A DNA stretch of 64,000 nt from positions 6,324,001 to 6,388,000 of the forward strand of contig NZ_CP015098.1 of NCBI RefSeq assembly GCF_001611795.1, written 5' to 3'. Of the stretch, positions 1 to 8,343 are shown in pieces. The notes beneath the pieces are model-generated. The model was not told the DNA's origin. It did no database searches and saw only the letters and a program-made list of their open reading frames with translations. Positions within the stretch are counted from its first letter, which is position 1. Each line of letters begins with the position of its first letter. The position numbers were made by a program, and so were the translations under genes. This DNA comes from Streptomyces qaidamensis. Its GTDB lineage: Bacteria > Actinomycetota > Actinomycetes > Streptomycetales > Streptomycetaceae.

Positions 1-487
1 CGCCCTCAAGGGTGTCTTCGAGGACGTCGTCGACGAGACGGTGTCGTACGTCAACGCCCCGCTGTTCGCGCAGGAGCGTGGCGTCGAGGTGCGCCTCACC
101 ACCAGCTCCGAGGCGACCGAGCACCGCAATGTCGTCACGGTGCGCGGCACCCTCGCCGACGGCGAGGAGGTGTCGGTGTCCGGCACGCTGGCCGGCCCCA
201 AGCACCTGCAGAAGCTCGTCGCCGTCGGGGAGTTCGACGTCGACCTCGCGCTCGCCGACCACATGATCGTGCTGAAGTACGAGGACCGCCCCGGTGTCGT
301 CGGCACGGTGGGCCGCATCCTCGGCGAGGCGGGCCTCAACATCGCCGGCATGCAGGTGTCGCGGGCGGCGGCCGGCGGCGAGGCGCTGGCGGTGCTGACC
401 GTGGACGACACGGTGACCGCCACCGTGCTGGCCGAGGTGGCCGCGGAGATCGGGGCGACCTCGGCCCGGTCGGTGAACCTCGCCTGA
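1..487 (+). CDS. serA: D-3-phosphoglycerate dehydrogenase, C-terminal part
   Basis: This is the 3' end of serA; the gene begins before the window and the frame starts at position 2. The visible ~161 residues hold the end of the intervening (ASB) domain and a C-terminal ACT domain, recognisable from MIVLKYEDRPGVVGTVGRIL followed by GLNIAGMQVSR. This is the long, ACT-regulated form of the enzyme that makes 3-phosphohydroxypyruvate for serine synthesis and is feedback-inhibited by serine in several bacteria. The NAD-binding and catalytic domains lie outside the window. A GC-rich hairpin follows the stop within 6 bases. Confidence 0.93.
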   Translation, partial: ALKGVFEDVVDETVSYVNAPLFAQERGVEVRLTTSSEATEHRNVVTVRGTLADGEEVSVSGTLAGPKHLQKLVAVGEFDVDLALADHMIVLKYEDRPGVVGTVGRILGEAGLNIAGMQVSRAAAGGEALAVLTVDDTVTATVLAEVAAEIGATSARSVNLA

Positions 488-492
488 CCTTC

Positions 493-511
493 CCGGGGGC
501 TCCGCCCCCGG
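493..511. terminator. hairpin terminator after serA, shared with the convergent MFS gene
   Basis: A perfect 8-bp stem with a 3-base loop, CCGGGGGCTCCGCCCCCGG, sits between the converging ends of serA and the MFS gene. The same 19 bases, with the same flanking bases on both sides, recur at 17848-17866 after ilvE, so this is a dispersed terminator-like element. There is no T-run, as is usual in Streptomyces. Confidence 0.7.
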
Positions 512-514
512 ACC

Positions 515-2056
515 TCAGACGCCGGACGAGCTGAGCTGATCGGTTCGTCCGGCGTTTTCCGCTGCACGGACCCGCCGCAGGGTCACCGCCGCCGCTGCTG
601 CCGCCACAGTCATCAGCACCGTCCCGGTGACCGCGGCCGCGTGCATGCCGCTCGTGAAGGCCTCGCGTGCCGCCGTCGCCAGGGCGTCCCCCGCGCGCCC
701 CGGCATCCGGTCGGCCACCGCCAGGGCGCCGCCCAGGGTCTCCTGGGCCGCGGCGGGTGCCGAGGCAGGGATCTCATGGCGGTAGACGGCTGTGCCGATG
801 GAGCCGAGGAACGCCATGCTGAGCGCGCCGCCGAACTCGGTGCCGGTCTCCACCAGGGACGAGGCGGCGCCCGCCTTCTCCACCGGAGCGGCGCTCATGG
901 CCAGGTCGACCACCAGGGACATGACGGTGACGACGCCGCAGGCCAGGACGGCGCAGGCGGCCAGCAGCAGCCAGAGGGAGTCCGTCCCCGTAAGGGCCAG
1001 CAGCACATAGCCGCACGCGGTGACCGCGAAGCCGCCGCCGACGACGTGCGCCCTGGGCACGCCCCGCTGTACCAGCTGGGCGCTGACCGGGGCCGCCAGG
1101 CCTATGGGCACCGACGGCAGCAGGCTCCACAACGCCGCCTCCAGTGGACTCTTGTCCAGGACCGACTGGATGTACTGGGTCGTGAAGTACGCCGAGCCCA
1201 TCATGCCGAAGGCCGCCATCAGGTTGAGGGCCATGGCCGGGCTGAAGCCGGGGCGCCGGAACAGCTCCGGTGAGATGAGCGGGGACACCGCCGTGCGCTG
1301 ACGGTGCACGAACAGCGCGGCGAAGAGCAGTCCGGCCGACACCGCCAGCGCGTACCGCACGTTCCAGCCCTGCGACGCGAGTTCCTTCAGACCGTAGATC
1401 ACGGGGAGCACCGCGGCCATGGACAGCGGAACGCTCGGCCAGTCGAAGCGGCCGGGGTGCGGGTTCTTGGACTCCGGCAGCAGGAACGGGCCGAGGGCCA
1501 GGAGCATCACCATCGCGGGCAGGTTCACCAGGAAGACCGAGCCCCACCAGAAGTGCTCGACGAGGACGCCGCTCAGCACCGAGCCGAGGGCGATGCCGGC
1601 CGTCATCACGCCCGACCACAACCCGATGGCCTTCGCGCGCTGCCCGGGGTCGGTGAACATCGTGCGGACCAGCGCCATCGTGCTGGGCATCAGCGTCGCG
1701 CCGCCGATGCCCAGCAGGGCGCGGCCCGCGATCAGGGTCTCGGCACTGTTCGCGTAGGCCGCCAGCAGGGACGCCGCACCGAAGGCGGCGGCGCCCGTCA
1801 GCAGGAGCCTGCGGCGGCCGATGCGGTCGCCGAGCGAGCCCATCGTCATCAGCAGACCCGCCAGCACGAAGCCGTAGATGTCGAAGATCCACAGCTGCTC
1901 GGTGGCGCTGGGTTCCAGGTCGGCGCTGATCGCCGGGATCGCGAAGTAGAGGACCGAGACGTCCATCGAGACCAGCAGCAGCGGCAGCATCAGCACGCCG
2001 AGAGCGGTCCACTCGCGACCGCCTGCGCGGGCCGGGGGGTGGGGTGTCGTCGTCAT
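515..2056 (-). CDS. MFS drug-efflux transporter, DHA2 (EmrB/QacA) family
   Basis: A 513-residue membrane protein with about 14 hydrophobic segments, the length and topology of the DHA2 drug:H+ antiporters. The family loop motif is present as GSLGDRIGRRR near residue 75, and the fifth helix carries the antiporter motif around GVMTAGIALGSVLSG. The N-terminus is short and cytoplasmic and starts from ATG at 2056. It is transcribed away from a TetR-type gene at 2143, with operator-like repeats in the 86-base gap. That arrangement is typical of a self-contained efflux/repressor pair that responds to a toxic compound. The substrate cannot be read from the sequence; quaternary ammonium compounds, dyes or a natural product are the usual candidates. 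Confidence 0.9.
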   Translation of the reverse strand: MTTTPHPPARAGGREWTALGVLMLPLLLVSMDVSVLYFAIPAISADLEPSATEQLWIFDIYGFVLAGLLMTMGSLGDRIGRRRLLLTGAAAFGAASLLAAYANSAETLIAGRALLGIGGATLMPSTMALVRTMFTDPGQRAKAIGLWSGVMTAGIALGSVLSGVLVEHFWWGSVFLVNLPAMVMLLALGPFLLPESKNPHPGRFDWPSVPLSMAAVLPVIYGLKELASQGWNVRYALAVSAGLLFAALFVHRQRTAVSPLISPELFRRPGFSPAMALNLMAAFGMMGSAYFTTQYIQSVLDKSPLEAALWSLLPSVPIGLAAPVSAQLVQRGVPRAHVVGGGFAVTACGYVLLALTGTDSLWLLLAACAVLACGVVTVMSLVVDLAMSAAPVEKAGAASSLVETGTEFGGALSMAFLGSIGTAVYRHEIPASAPAAAQETLGGALAVADRMPGRAGDALATAAREAFTSGMHAAAVTGTVLMTVAAAAAAVTLRRVRAAENAGRTDQLSSSGV

Positions 2057-2074
2057 GAGCAGGACTGTACGGGC

Positions 2075-2124
2075 GTCTTAAACGCTTGTCTAGTACGGTC
2101 GTTTAGGACGCTCGTCTGGACACC
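2075..2124. promoter_or_regulatory. probable TetR operators between MFS and tetR genes
   Basis: An inverted repeat GTCTTAAACG (2075-2084) / CGTTTAGGAC (2100-2109) matches at 9 of 10 positions. It overlaps two direct copies of ACGCTYGTCTRG (from 2082 and from 2108). It lies in the shared promoter region of the divergent MFS and tetR genes, so it is the natural candidate operator for the adjacent TetR protein. Binding is inferred from position and symmetry only. Confidence 0.55.
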
Positions 2125-2142
2125 GGGGTAGGCTGGCGTGCC

Positions 2143-2721
2143 ATGGGACACCGTGAGGATCTGCTGGAAGGTGCCAAGCGCTGCCTGCTGGCGAAGGGCT
2201 TCCTGCGCACGACCGCGCGCGACATCGTCAAGGAGTCGGGGACCAACCTGGCGTCCATCGGCTACCACTACGGCTCGAAGGACGCGCTGCTGGCGCGGGC
2301 GTACGTCGAGATGGTGGAGGGCATGTCCGACGCCTTCGAGGGCGGCGGCGAACTACGGGGCGAGCCGGGGTCGTTGGAGCGGTTCACCGAAGTCTGGGCG
2401 AACATCATCGGGACCATGCGGGAGCCCGGCTCCCTCTGGCGGCTCAGCATGGAGATCGTGGCCATGGGGGACCAGCTGCCGCAGGTGCGGGAGCATCTGG
2501 CGCGGGCGCAGCGTGAGGGGGCGCGCGGGATCGTCACGCTCTTCCACGGAGGGCGCGAGGAGGACGTCCCCGAGGAGCGGGTGGACACCCTCGGCTACTT
2601 CTACCTCACCCTGATGATGGGGCTCATGGCGCAGTGGACCTTCGACCCCGAGAGCGCACCCGAGGCCGGTCAGCTCGCCGCGGGGCTCCGCCAGGCGATC
2701 GAGGGCGCTACCCGGACGTGA
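2143..2721 (+). CDS. TetR family transcriptional regulator
   Basis: A 192-residue protein with an N-terminal TetR helix-turn-helix at about residues 22-55 (TARDIVKESG, then SIGYHYGSKDALL), which is the usual recognition helix plus the YHYGSK signature. The C-terminal ligand domain is of the TetR_C type and is not specific enough to name a ligand. It is divergent from the MFS exporter and probably represses both genes through the repeats at 2075-2124. The last 14 bases overlap the 3' end of the convergent ABC ATPase gene, so the two genes share coding DNA at their tails. Confidence 0.9.
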   Translation: MGHREDLLEGAKRCLLAKGFLRTTARDIVKESGTNLASIGYHYGSKDALLARAYVEMVEGMSDAFEGGGELRGEPGSLERFTEVWANIIGTMREPGSLWRLSMEIVAMGDQLPQVREHLARAQREGARGIVTLFHGGREEDVPEERVDTLGYFYLTLMMGLMAQWTFDPESAPEAGQLAAGLRQAIEGATRT

Positions 2722-3391
2722 CGCGCCCCTCGCGCATCTCGACGACCCGGTCCGCGAAGTGCCGTACGACGGCCCGGTCGTGGCAGATGAACAGGTAGCC
2801 GAGGCCCAGGTCGTCCTGGAGGTCGGCGAGCAGGTTCAGCACACCCGCCCGCACCGACGGGTCGAGTGACGACACCGGCTCGTCCAGGACCAGCAGGCGT
2901 GGGCCGGAGGCCAGGGCGCGGGCGATGCCGGCCCGCTGGCACTGGCCGCCGGAGAGTTCGTGCGGCCTGCGGTCGCCGTACGCGGGGTCGAGTCCGACCC
3001 GGTCGAGGAGTTCGGCGACCCGGGCGGGGCCGTCGGCGGGATGCCAGCGGCCCTGGACCTTCAGCGGCTCGGCGATGGCGTCCCGGATGCGGTGGCGGGG
3101 GCTGAGGGTGCCGTAGGGGTCCTGGAAGACCGGTTGCAGGCGCGGGCGCAGCGGACGCAGCTCGCGATCGGAGAGGTCCGTCAACTCCCGTCCCTCGAAG
3201 CGCACATGTCCCGCGTCCGGGCGGCGCAGCTGAAGCACCGCCAGGGCCGTGGAGGACTTGCCGCAGCCGGACGGGCCGTTCAGGGCCAGGGTCTCGCCGC
3301 TGGCCAGGGAGAAGGAGACGCCGTCCACGGCGGTGACCGGGCCGTAGCGGACGACCAGGTCCCGGACGTCCAGCAGAAGGTCGTCGCTCAT
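2708..3391 (-). CDS. ABC transporter ATP-binding protein, DppF/NikE-type
   Basis: A 227-residue nucleotide-binding subunit with Walker A (GPSGCGKSS), signature LSGGQCQRAGIARAL and Walker B LLVLDEPVSSLD. It is the second ATPase of a peptide/opine/nickel-type importer. It is shorter than typical DppF proteins and lacks the C-terminal oligopeptide-transporter extension that the preceding ATPase keeps. Its ATG overlaps the end of that ATPase gene by 4 bases, so translation is coupled. It is the last gene of the operon that starts with the binding protein at 7599. Confidence 0.9.
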   Translation of the reverse strand: MSDDLLLDVRDLVVRYGPVTAVDGVSFSLASGETLALNGPSGCGKSSTALAVLQLRRPDAGHVRFEGRELTDLSDRELRPLRPRLQPVFQDPYGTLSPRHRIRDAIAEPLKVQGRWHPADGPARVAELLDRVGLDPAYGDRRPHELSGGQCQRAGIARALASGPRLLVLDEPVSSLDPSVRAGVLNLLADLQDDLGLGYLFICHDRAVVRHFADRVVEMREGRVTSG

Positions 3392-4356
3392 GCGGTCCGG
3401 CGCTCCTTCGAGAACAACGCGTGGGCGGGATGGGGGAGCTCCTCGGCGCGGTGACAGGCGAGCAGGCGTCCGTCCAGCTCCCGGGGCTCCGGTTCCGTCG
3501 TGCGGCAGGCGTCCGCCGCGAGCGGGCAGCGCGGGGCGAAGGCGCAGCCCGGCGGGAGCGCGCCCGGGACGGGCGGGGTACCCCGCAGGGCGGGGAGACG
3601 GCGGCCGGGGAGCGCGTTTTGGGGAAGCGACGCCAGCAGGCCGGCCGTGTAGGGGGCCCGGGGACGGGCCAGCACCTCGCCCGCCGCGCCGAGTTCGGTG
3701 AGACGCCCGGCGTACATGACCAGCACGCGGTCCGCGTGGCCGCCGACGACGTCCATGTCGTGCGTCACGAGGACCAGCGCGGCCCCGACGGCTTCCCGCT
3801 GCTCCGCCAGCAGTCGCAGCACCTGGTCGCGCCGCTCCTCGTCGAGAGCGGTGGTGGGCTCGTCGGCGACGACGACGTCCGGTTCGTTGATCGTCGCCAT
3901 GGCGATCACCGCGCGCTGCCGCATGCCGCCGGAGTACTCGTGCGGATACGCCCGTGCCCTGCGGGCCGCGTCCGGGATGCCGACCCGGTCCAGGGCCGCG
4001 ACCGCCCTCGCCCGCGCCTCCTTGCGGGACACGCCGGCCACCGACCGTACGGCTGCGGCCAGTTGGTCGCCCACCGGGTGCACCGGGGAGAGAGCGGACA
4101 GGGCGTCCTGCGGGACCAGGGAGATGCGGCGGCCGCGGTGGGCCGAGAGGTCCGGGTGGATCGTCCCGCTGGTCGTCGCGGAGCGCGGGAGCATGCCGAG
4201 GAGAGCCCGGGCCGTGAGGGACTTGCCCGCTCCCGACTCGCCGACGACGGCCAGCACCTCGCGCGGGCGGACGTCGAAGGACACGCCGCGCACGGCCTCG
4301 ACATCGTCGAAGGCGATCCGCAGCTCGCGCACCGACAGCAGTGGCTCAGACTCCAA
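3388..4356 (-). CDS. ABC transporter ATP-binding protein, DppD/NikD-type
   Basis: A 322-residue ATPase with Walker A GESGAGKS, signature YSGGMRQRAVIAMA and Walker B VVVADEPTTALD. It ends in the cysteine-containing oligopeptide/dipeptide transporter domain (PPGCAFAPRCPLAADAC). The open frame runs further upstream, but the start chosen is TTG at 4356: it is preceded at about 8 bases by GGAGG, it begins directly at the conserved ABC fold (ESEPLLSVRELRIAF), and it overlaps the permease gene by only 11 bases. Together with the shorter ATPase downstream it would energise the fused permease. A TTG start in a coupled operon suggests modest translation. Confidence 0.88.
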   Translation of the reverse strand: MESEPLLSVRELRIAFDDVEAVRGVSFDVRPREVLAVVGESGAGKSLTARALLGMLPRSATTSGTIHPDLSAHRGRRISLVPQDALSALSPVHPVGDQLAAAVRSVAGVSRKEARARAVAALDRVGIPDAARRARAYPHEYSGGMRQRAVIAMATINEPDVVVADEPTTALDEERRDQVLRLLAEQREAVGAALVLVTHDMDVVGGHADRVLVMYAGRLTELGAAGEVLARPRAPYTAGLLASLPQNALPGRRLPALRGTPPVPGALPPGCAFAPRCPLAADACRTTEPEPRELDGRLLACHRAEELPHPAHALFSKERRTA

Positions 4357-6109
4357 CGGGGGCCTCCTTCGTGACCGGAGCCGGGGTGATGCGCCGTGTT
4401 CTGCCGCCTTGCGCGAGCGCGGCCCCCGACACCGCGAGACCGGCCAGCAGGGCCAGCGCCACCGCCGGGGCGAGGGCCGCCCACGGAGCGCGTTCCACAT
4501 ACGCGCGGGACTCGTCGAGCAGCAGACCCCACTCGGGAGCCGGTGGTTGCGCGCCCAGACCGAGGAAGCCCAGCGACGCCAGGGCCAGGGCGATGCCCGG
4601 CAGCCGTAGCAGGGCGTGCCGGGCGACCGGGGCGGCCACGGACGGCAGGACGTGCCGGGTGAGGATCCAGAACGGGCTCGCCCCGATGGCCCGTTGGGCG
4701 GTGAGGAACGCCGACGCGCGCACCTCCTGCACCAGAGCCGCCGCGTGCGCGGACAGGGCCGGCCAGGAGATCAGCGCGACCGCGAGGGCCGCACCGCCGG
4801 TGCCGGGCCCGACGGCCGCCGCGACGAGGATGCCGACGATCACCGGGGGCAGGGCGTTGGCGATGTCCGCCGCGCCCTCCGCGATCCGCGGCCAGAACCC
4901 CATCGCGAGCGCCACCAGCAGGCTCAGCAGGCAGACGGCCGCCGCCGTGCCGACCGTGGTGGCGGCGCCGTGGCCCAGCCGGGCGAGCACGTCACGGCCG
5001 AGGCCGTCGGTGCCGAGCGGGTGCTGCCACGAGGGGGCGGCCAGCCTGGCCGTGGTGTTCACCGCGTACGGGTCCCGCAGCAGGCCCCAGCCGATGGTCA
5101 CGGCCAGGACGGCGAACAGCGTCGCCGGGACCGCGGGACGCGCTCGTACCGGCCGTGCCGGAGGCAGCGCCAGCGAGGCGTCCCGCAGGGCGGGGCCCAG
5201 CAGCCGCCGCCGGGCGAGTGCCGCCAGCGCGCCCGTGACCAGGCCGAGCGCGAGCAGCGCCAGCACCGAGCCCTGGAGCAGCGGCAGATCCTGCGACTTG
5301 GCCGCACCGAGCGCGGTACGGCCGATGCCCGGCACGGCGAAGACCGTCTCCACGGCGACCGCGCCGCCGGTGAACCCGACGGCGACCATGCCGAACTGCG
5401 GGACCAGGGGCGGCAGGACGCGGCGCAGCGCGGCGCCCGCGATCCGCGCCCGGCTCACTCCGGCACCCCGCCACAGCTCCACCCACCGCTCGTCGAGCAC
5501 GGCGGGCAGGGCGTCCGCGACCAGTCGGCCGAGCAGCCCGCCGCCGGGGACGCCGAGGGCCAGGGCGGGCAGGACCATGTTCTCCGGCCCCACCCAGCCC
5601 GACGTCGGCAGCCATCCCAGCCACACCCCGAACAGCAGCAACGCGACCGTGGCCAGCAGGAACTCGGGTACGGCGGCCAGCATCGCGGCCCACGCCCCGG
5701 CCGAGGCCCGGCCCCGCACCAGCACCGGCGCGGCCAGCGCGCACGCCAGCAGCACCGCGACGCCGAGCGAGGCGCCCATCAGCGCCAGTGACACCTGGAG
5801 CCCGGCGACCACGGAGGGCAGGACCTCGGTGCCCGACACCCAGGAGGTGCCGAGGTCGCCGTGCAGGAGGTCGGAGGCCCAGCCGCCCAGCAGGGACAGC
5901 GGCCCGGCGTCCAGGCCGAGGTCCCGCCGTACGGACTGAAGGGCTTCCTCGGTGGGGTCCTGCTCGGCGGAGCGGGCCCGCAGCACGGCCAGCGCCGGGT
6001 CCCGGCCGGAGAGCCAGGGCAGCAGGCCGACGGCGGCCAGGACGGCGATCAGGCAGCACAGCCGGGTCAGCGCGGCGGCACCGGCCAACCTCCGTATACG
6101 GGACCTCAC
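4346..6109 (-). CDS. fused DppB-DppC type ABC permease
   Basis: One 587-residue chain contains two binding-protein-dependent permease domains. The N-terminal half (about 1-300) looks like DppB/NikB, with a periplasmic segment containing a GDLGTSW motif and a membrane domain ending near the loop LRRVLPPLVPQFG. The C-terminal half (about 320-587) looks like DppC/NikC, with HPLGTDGLGRDVLARL and the EAA-like loop AIGASPFWILTRHVLPSV. Peptide and nickel importers normally use two separate permease genes, so this is a gene fusion with an internal pseudo-dimer. It overlaps the binding-protein gene by 4 bases (ATGA) upstream and the ATPase gene downstream, so all four genes are likely one transcript. 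Confidence 0.9.
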   Translation of the reverse strand: MRSRIRRLAGAAALTRLCCLIAVLAAVGLLPWLSGRDPALAVLRARSAEQDPTEEALQSVRRDLGLDAGPLSLLGGWASDLLHGDLGTSWVSGTEVLPSVVAGLQVSLALMGASLGVAVLLACALAAPVLVRGRASAGAWAAMLAAVPEFLLATVALLLFGVWLGWLPTSGWVGPENMVLPALALGVPGGGLLGRLVADALPAVLDERWVELWRGAGVSRARIAGAALRRVLPPLVPQFGMVAVGFTGGAVAVETVFAVPGIGRTALGAAKSQDLPLLQGSVLALLALGLVTGALAALARRRLLGPALRDASLALPPARPVRARPAVPATLFAVLAVTIGWGLLRDPYAVNTTARLAAPSWQHPLGTDGLGRDVLARLGHGAATTVGTAAAVCLLSLLVALAMGFWPRIAEGAADIANALPPVIVGILVAAAVGPGTGGAALAVALISWPALSAHAAALVQEVRASAFLTAQRAIGASPFWILTRHVLPSVAAPVARHALLRLPGIALALASLGFLGLGAQPPAPEWGLLLDESRAYVERAPWAALAPAVALALLAGLAVSGAALAQGGRTRRITPAPVTKEAPVGV

Positions 6110-7599
6110 TTGACGTGGGTGTCCGCCGTGACGAGCTCCCGCTCACGCGGGTCGTGGGCGGCGCCGGTGACGCCCTCGGCGTCGCCCTGGATCACCCGCT
6201 CGTGCAGCATCGGCACGGCCGCGTCGGTGCCGAGCACGGCGGCCTCGGCGGCGATGACGGCGGCCCGGCGCGGGTCACCGGTCCTGGTCTCGCCGGCCTT
6301 CTTCAAGGCCTTGTCGACGGCCGGGTCGGCGAGCTGGGCGATGTTGAAGGAGCCGTCGGAGGCGAAGTCGCTGTAGAGATAGGCGGCCGGGTCGCCGGAG
6401 TCGAGGACGGTGGCGCGGGAGAGGATGAACGCGTCGAACTTGCCCGCCAGCGCGTCGGACTCGATGTTGGCGTACTCGCGCACGTCGAGCTTCACCTTGA
6501 ACCCGGCCTTCTGCAGCTGCTGTTGCAGCGTCGCCGCGACCTCGGGCAGCTCGGCGCGGTCGGTGAAGGTGCCGATGGTGATCGTCCGGCCGGCCGGGTC
6601 GCCCGCCGCGGCCCGCTTCACCGGCTTGCGCAGCTCCGCGGCCCAGGGCAGGGCGGGGCCGAGCAGCCCCTCGGCGACGTCGGCGCGCCCCTCGTACACG
6701 CCCTTCACGATCGACTCGGCGTCGATCGCCTCACGGGCCGCCGCCCGCAGCCCGGCGTTCTTGAAGGCGCCCTTCTCGGTGTTGAGGTAGAGGGTGTTGG
6801 TGCGTGGCATGGGGACCTCGGTGATCAGGTCCTGGTCCAGCACCGCCGCCTGCGAGACCGGGACGGCCTCGACGATGTCGGCCTCGCCGCTGCGCAGGGA
6901 GGCCGCGCGGGCGGTGCCGTCGGGCACGAACCGCACGTCGATCCCGGGGGCCTTCGCCTTCTTCCCCCAGTAGCGGTCGTAGCGGTCCAGGGCGGCGGAG
7001 GAGGTGCCGTTGACCTTCGTCAGCTCGAAGGGCCCGGTGCCCGCGCCGACGGGGTCGACCGTCTTCCCCCGGTAGGCCTTGGCAGCCAGGATCGACAGCT
7101 GCGGGGAGCTGAGCCGCTGCGGGACCAGGGGGTCCTCGGTGGCGGTGGTGACGGTGACCTTGTCGCCGTCGGCCTTCGCGGTCAGGTCCACGCCGTCGAG
7201 GATGCGGGGCTTGGGCGAGGCCGCGGCGGCCTTGGTGAGGGAGTTGACGACGGCTTCGGCGGTGAGCTTCGTGCCGTCGTGGAAGGTGACGCCGTCGCGC
7301 AGGGTGAAGGTCCAGTTCGTTCCTGCCTGGGTCCACTCGGTGGCGAGCGCGGGCTCGGCGTCACCGTCCGCGTTCAGCTTGACCAGGGTCTCCGCCGTCG
7401 ACCAGCGCGACAGTTTGAAGGCGTCGTCCGACAGCGGGGACAGCCCCGAGCGGGGTGGCTGCATCATGGCGACGCGTATGCGCTTCCCTCCCGCCCCGGA
7501 GTCGTCCGAGGCCGGCTGCCCGCCGGCGAAGCAGCCGGTGAGCAGGGCGGAGGCCGCGGTCAGAGCGGTGAGGGGAACGAGACGGGCGGGGACGCGCAC
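6106..7599 (-). CDS. family-5 extracellular solute-binding lipoprotein
   Basis: A 497-residue substrate-binding protein of the SBP_bac_5 family (peptide, nickel, opine binding). The signal peptide ends in the lipobox LLTGC with Cys at residue 23, so it is anchored to the outer face of the membrane. The family core is visible as LATEWTQAGTNWTFTLRDGVTFHDGT. It is the first gene of the ABC operon and has a Zur/Fur-like palindrome 54-70 bases upstream of its ATG, which argues for a metal or metal-chelate cargo rather than general peptides. The actual ligand is unknown. Confidence 0.9.
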   Translation of the reverse strand: MRVPARLVPLTALTAASALLTGCFAGGQPASDDSGAGGKRIRVAMMQPPRSGLSPLSDDAFKLSRWSTAETLVKLNADGDAEPALATEWTQAGTNWTFTLRDGVTFHDGTKLTAEAVVNSLTKAAAASPKPRILDGVDLTAKADGDKVTVTTATEDPLVPQRLSSPQLSILAAKAYRGKTVDPVGAGTGPFELTKVNGTSSAALDRYDRYWGKKAKAPGIDVRFVPDGTARAASLRSGEADIVEAVPVSQAAVLDQDLITEVPMPRTNTLYLNTEKGAFKNAGLRAAAREAIDAESIVKGVYEGRADVAEGLLGPALPWAAELRKPVKRAAAGDPAGRTITIGTFTDRAELPEVAATLQQQLQKAGFKVKLDVREYANIESDALAGKFDAFILSRATVLDSGDPAAYLYSDFASDGSFNIAQLADPAVDKALKKAGETRTGDPRRAAVIAAEAAVLGTDAAVPMLHERVIQGDAEGVTGAAHDPRERELVTADTHVK

Positions 7600-7652
7600 G
7601 GGGCACTCCGGGTAAAGGGGTGGTCAAGAGAGCGGTTGCGCCGACCTTAGCA

Positions 7653-7669
7653 TTGACAATCGTTTTCAA
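7653..7669. promoter_or_regulatory. Zur/Fur-like palindrome upstream of ABC importer
   Basis: TTGACAATCGTTTTCAA is a 17-base palindrome with mismatches at two position pairs around a central base. It has the TGAAAA..TTTTCA-type core known for actinobacterial Zur boxes and related Fur-family sites. It is 54-70 bases upstream of the ATG of the binding-protein gene, a position suited to repression at the promoter. The stretch is strikingly AT-rich compared with its surroundings. Confidence 0.6.
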
Positions 7670-7684
7670 CAATTGAGGGTTGGA

Positions 7685-8329
7685 TCACATGGGAGTGCGG
7701 ACGACCGACTCGATGGCGGAGGCGGCGTCGGAGCAGCTCCGGGTGGGGCGGTGGGGGGCGTCGGGCCAGGGGCGCCCGGCCGACACCCAGACGCTGCGGG
7801 CGCCGATGGCCGCGGCGCCCCCGATGTCGGCGTGCGGGGAGTCACCGATCACCCAGGCGCCGTCGAGGGTGGAGCCGACGGTGGCGGCAGCGGCGTGGAA
7901 GATCTCCGGCGCGGGCTTCTTGTGGCCGACCGCCTCGGAGACGACCCAGCCGTGGGTCAGCTCGTCAAGGCCGGTGTTCCGGATCTTCGCCTCCTGCTGT
8001 GCGGTACGGCCGTTGGTGACGATGACCAGGGTCCAGCCGCCGGTGATCGCCCGGTCGAGCGCGGTGCGTGTGGGGCCGTCCAGGACGACGCGGTCGGCCG
8101 CGCCCCGGTCGAGGAAGGAACGGACGACCCCCTGGGCGACGCCGTACCGGCTGCCCAAGGCCCGGGCGACCTCATGGCGGGGGGCGTATCCGCTCGCGTC
8201 GAGGGTCATCACCCACTCGACGTCGTGCGGGGGCAGCGCGTGCCCGGCGAGGAACGCCGTCACCGCGCCGCGGAACGCCGCATCCCGGTCGATCAGGGTG
8301 TTGTCGAGGTCGAGCAGCAGCAGCGGCAT
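7685..8329 (-). CDS. HAD-superfamily hydrolase
   Basis: A 214-residue HAD phosphatase. Motif I is LLDLDNTLID near the N-terminus, motif II is VIVTNG, motif III uses the lysine of GHKKPAPEIF, and motif IV is VIGDSPHADIGGA, so all catalytic elements are present. The substrate is unknown; such proteins commonly act on sugar phosphates or nucleotides. The frame is open further upstream, but ATG at 8329 places motif I at residue 6, as is normal for the family. It lies 14 bases after the PucR-type regulator gene on the same strand and may be co-transcribed with it. Confidence 0.87.
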   Translation of the reverse strand: MPLLLLDLDNTLIDRDAAFRGAVTAFLAGHALPPHDVEWVMTLDASGYAPRHEVARALGSRYGVAQGVVRSFLDRGAADRVVLDGPTRTALDRAITGGWTLVIVTNGRTAQQEAKIRNTGLDELTHGWVVSEAVGHKKPAPEIFHAAAATVGSTLDGAWVIGDSPHADIGGAAAIGARSVWVSAGRPWPDAPHRPTRSCSDAASAIESVVRTPM

Positions 8330-8343
8330 GTGCGGGCCGGTCC

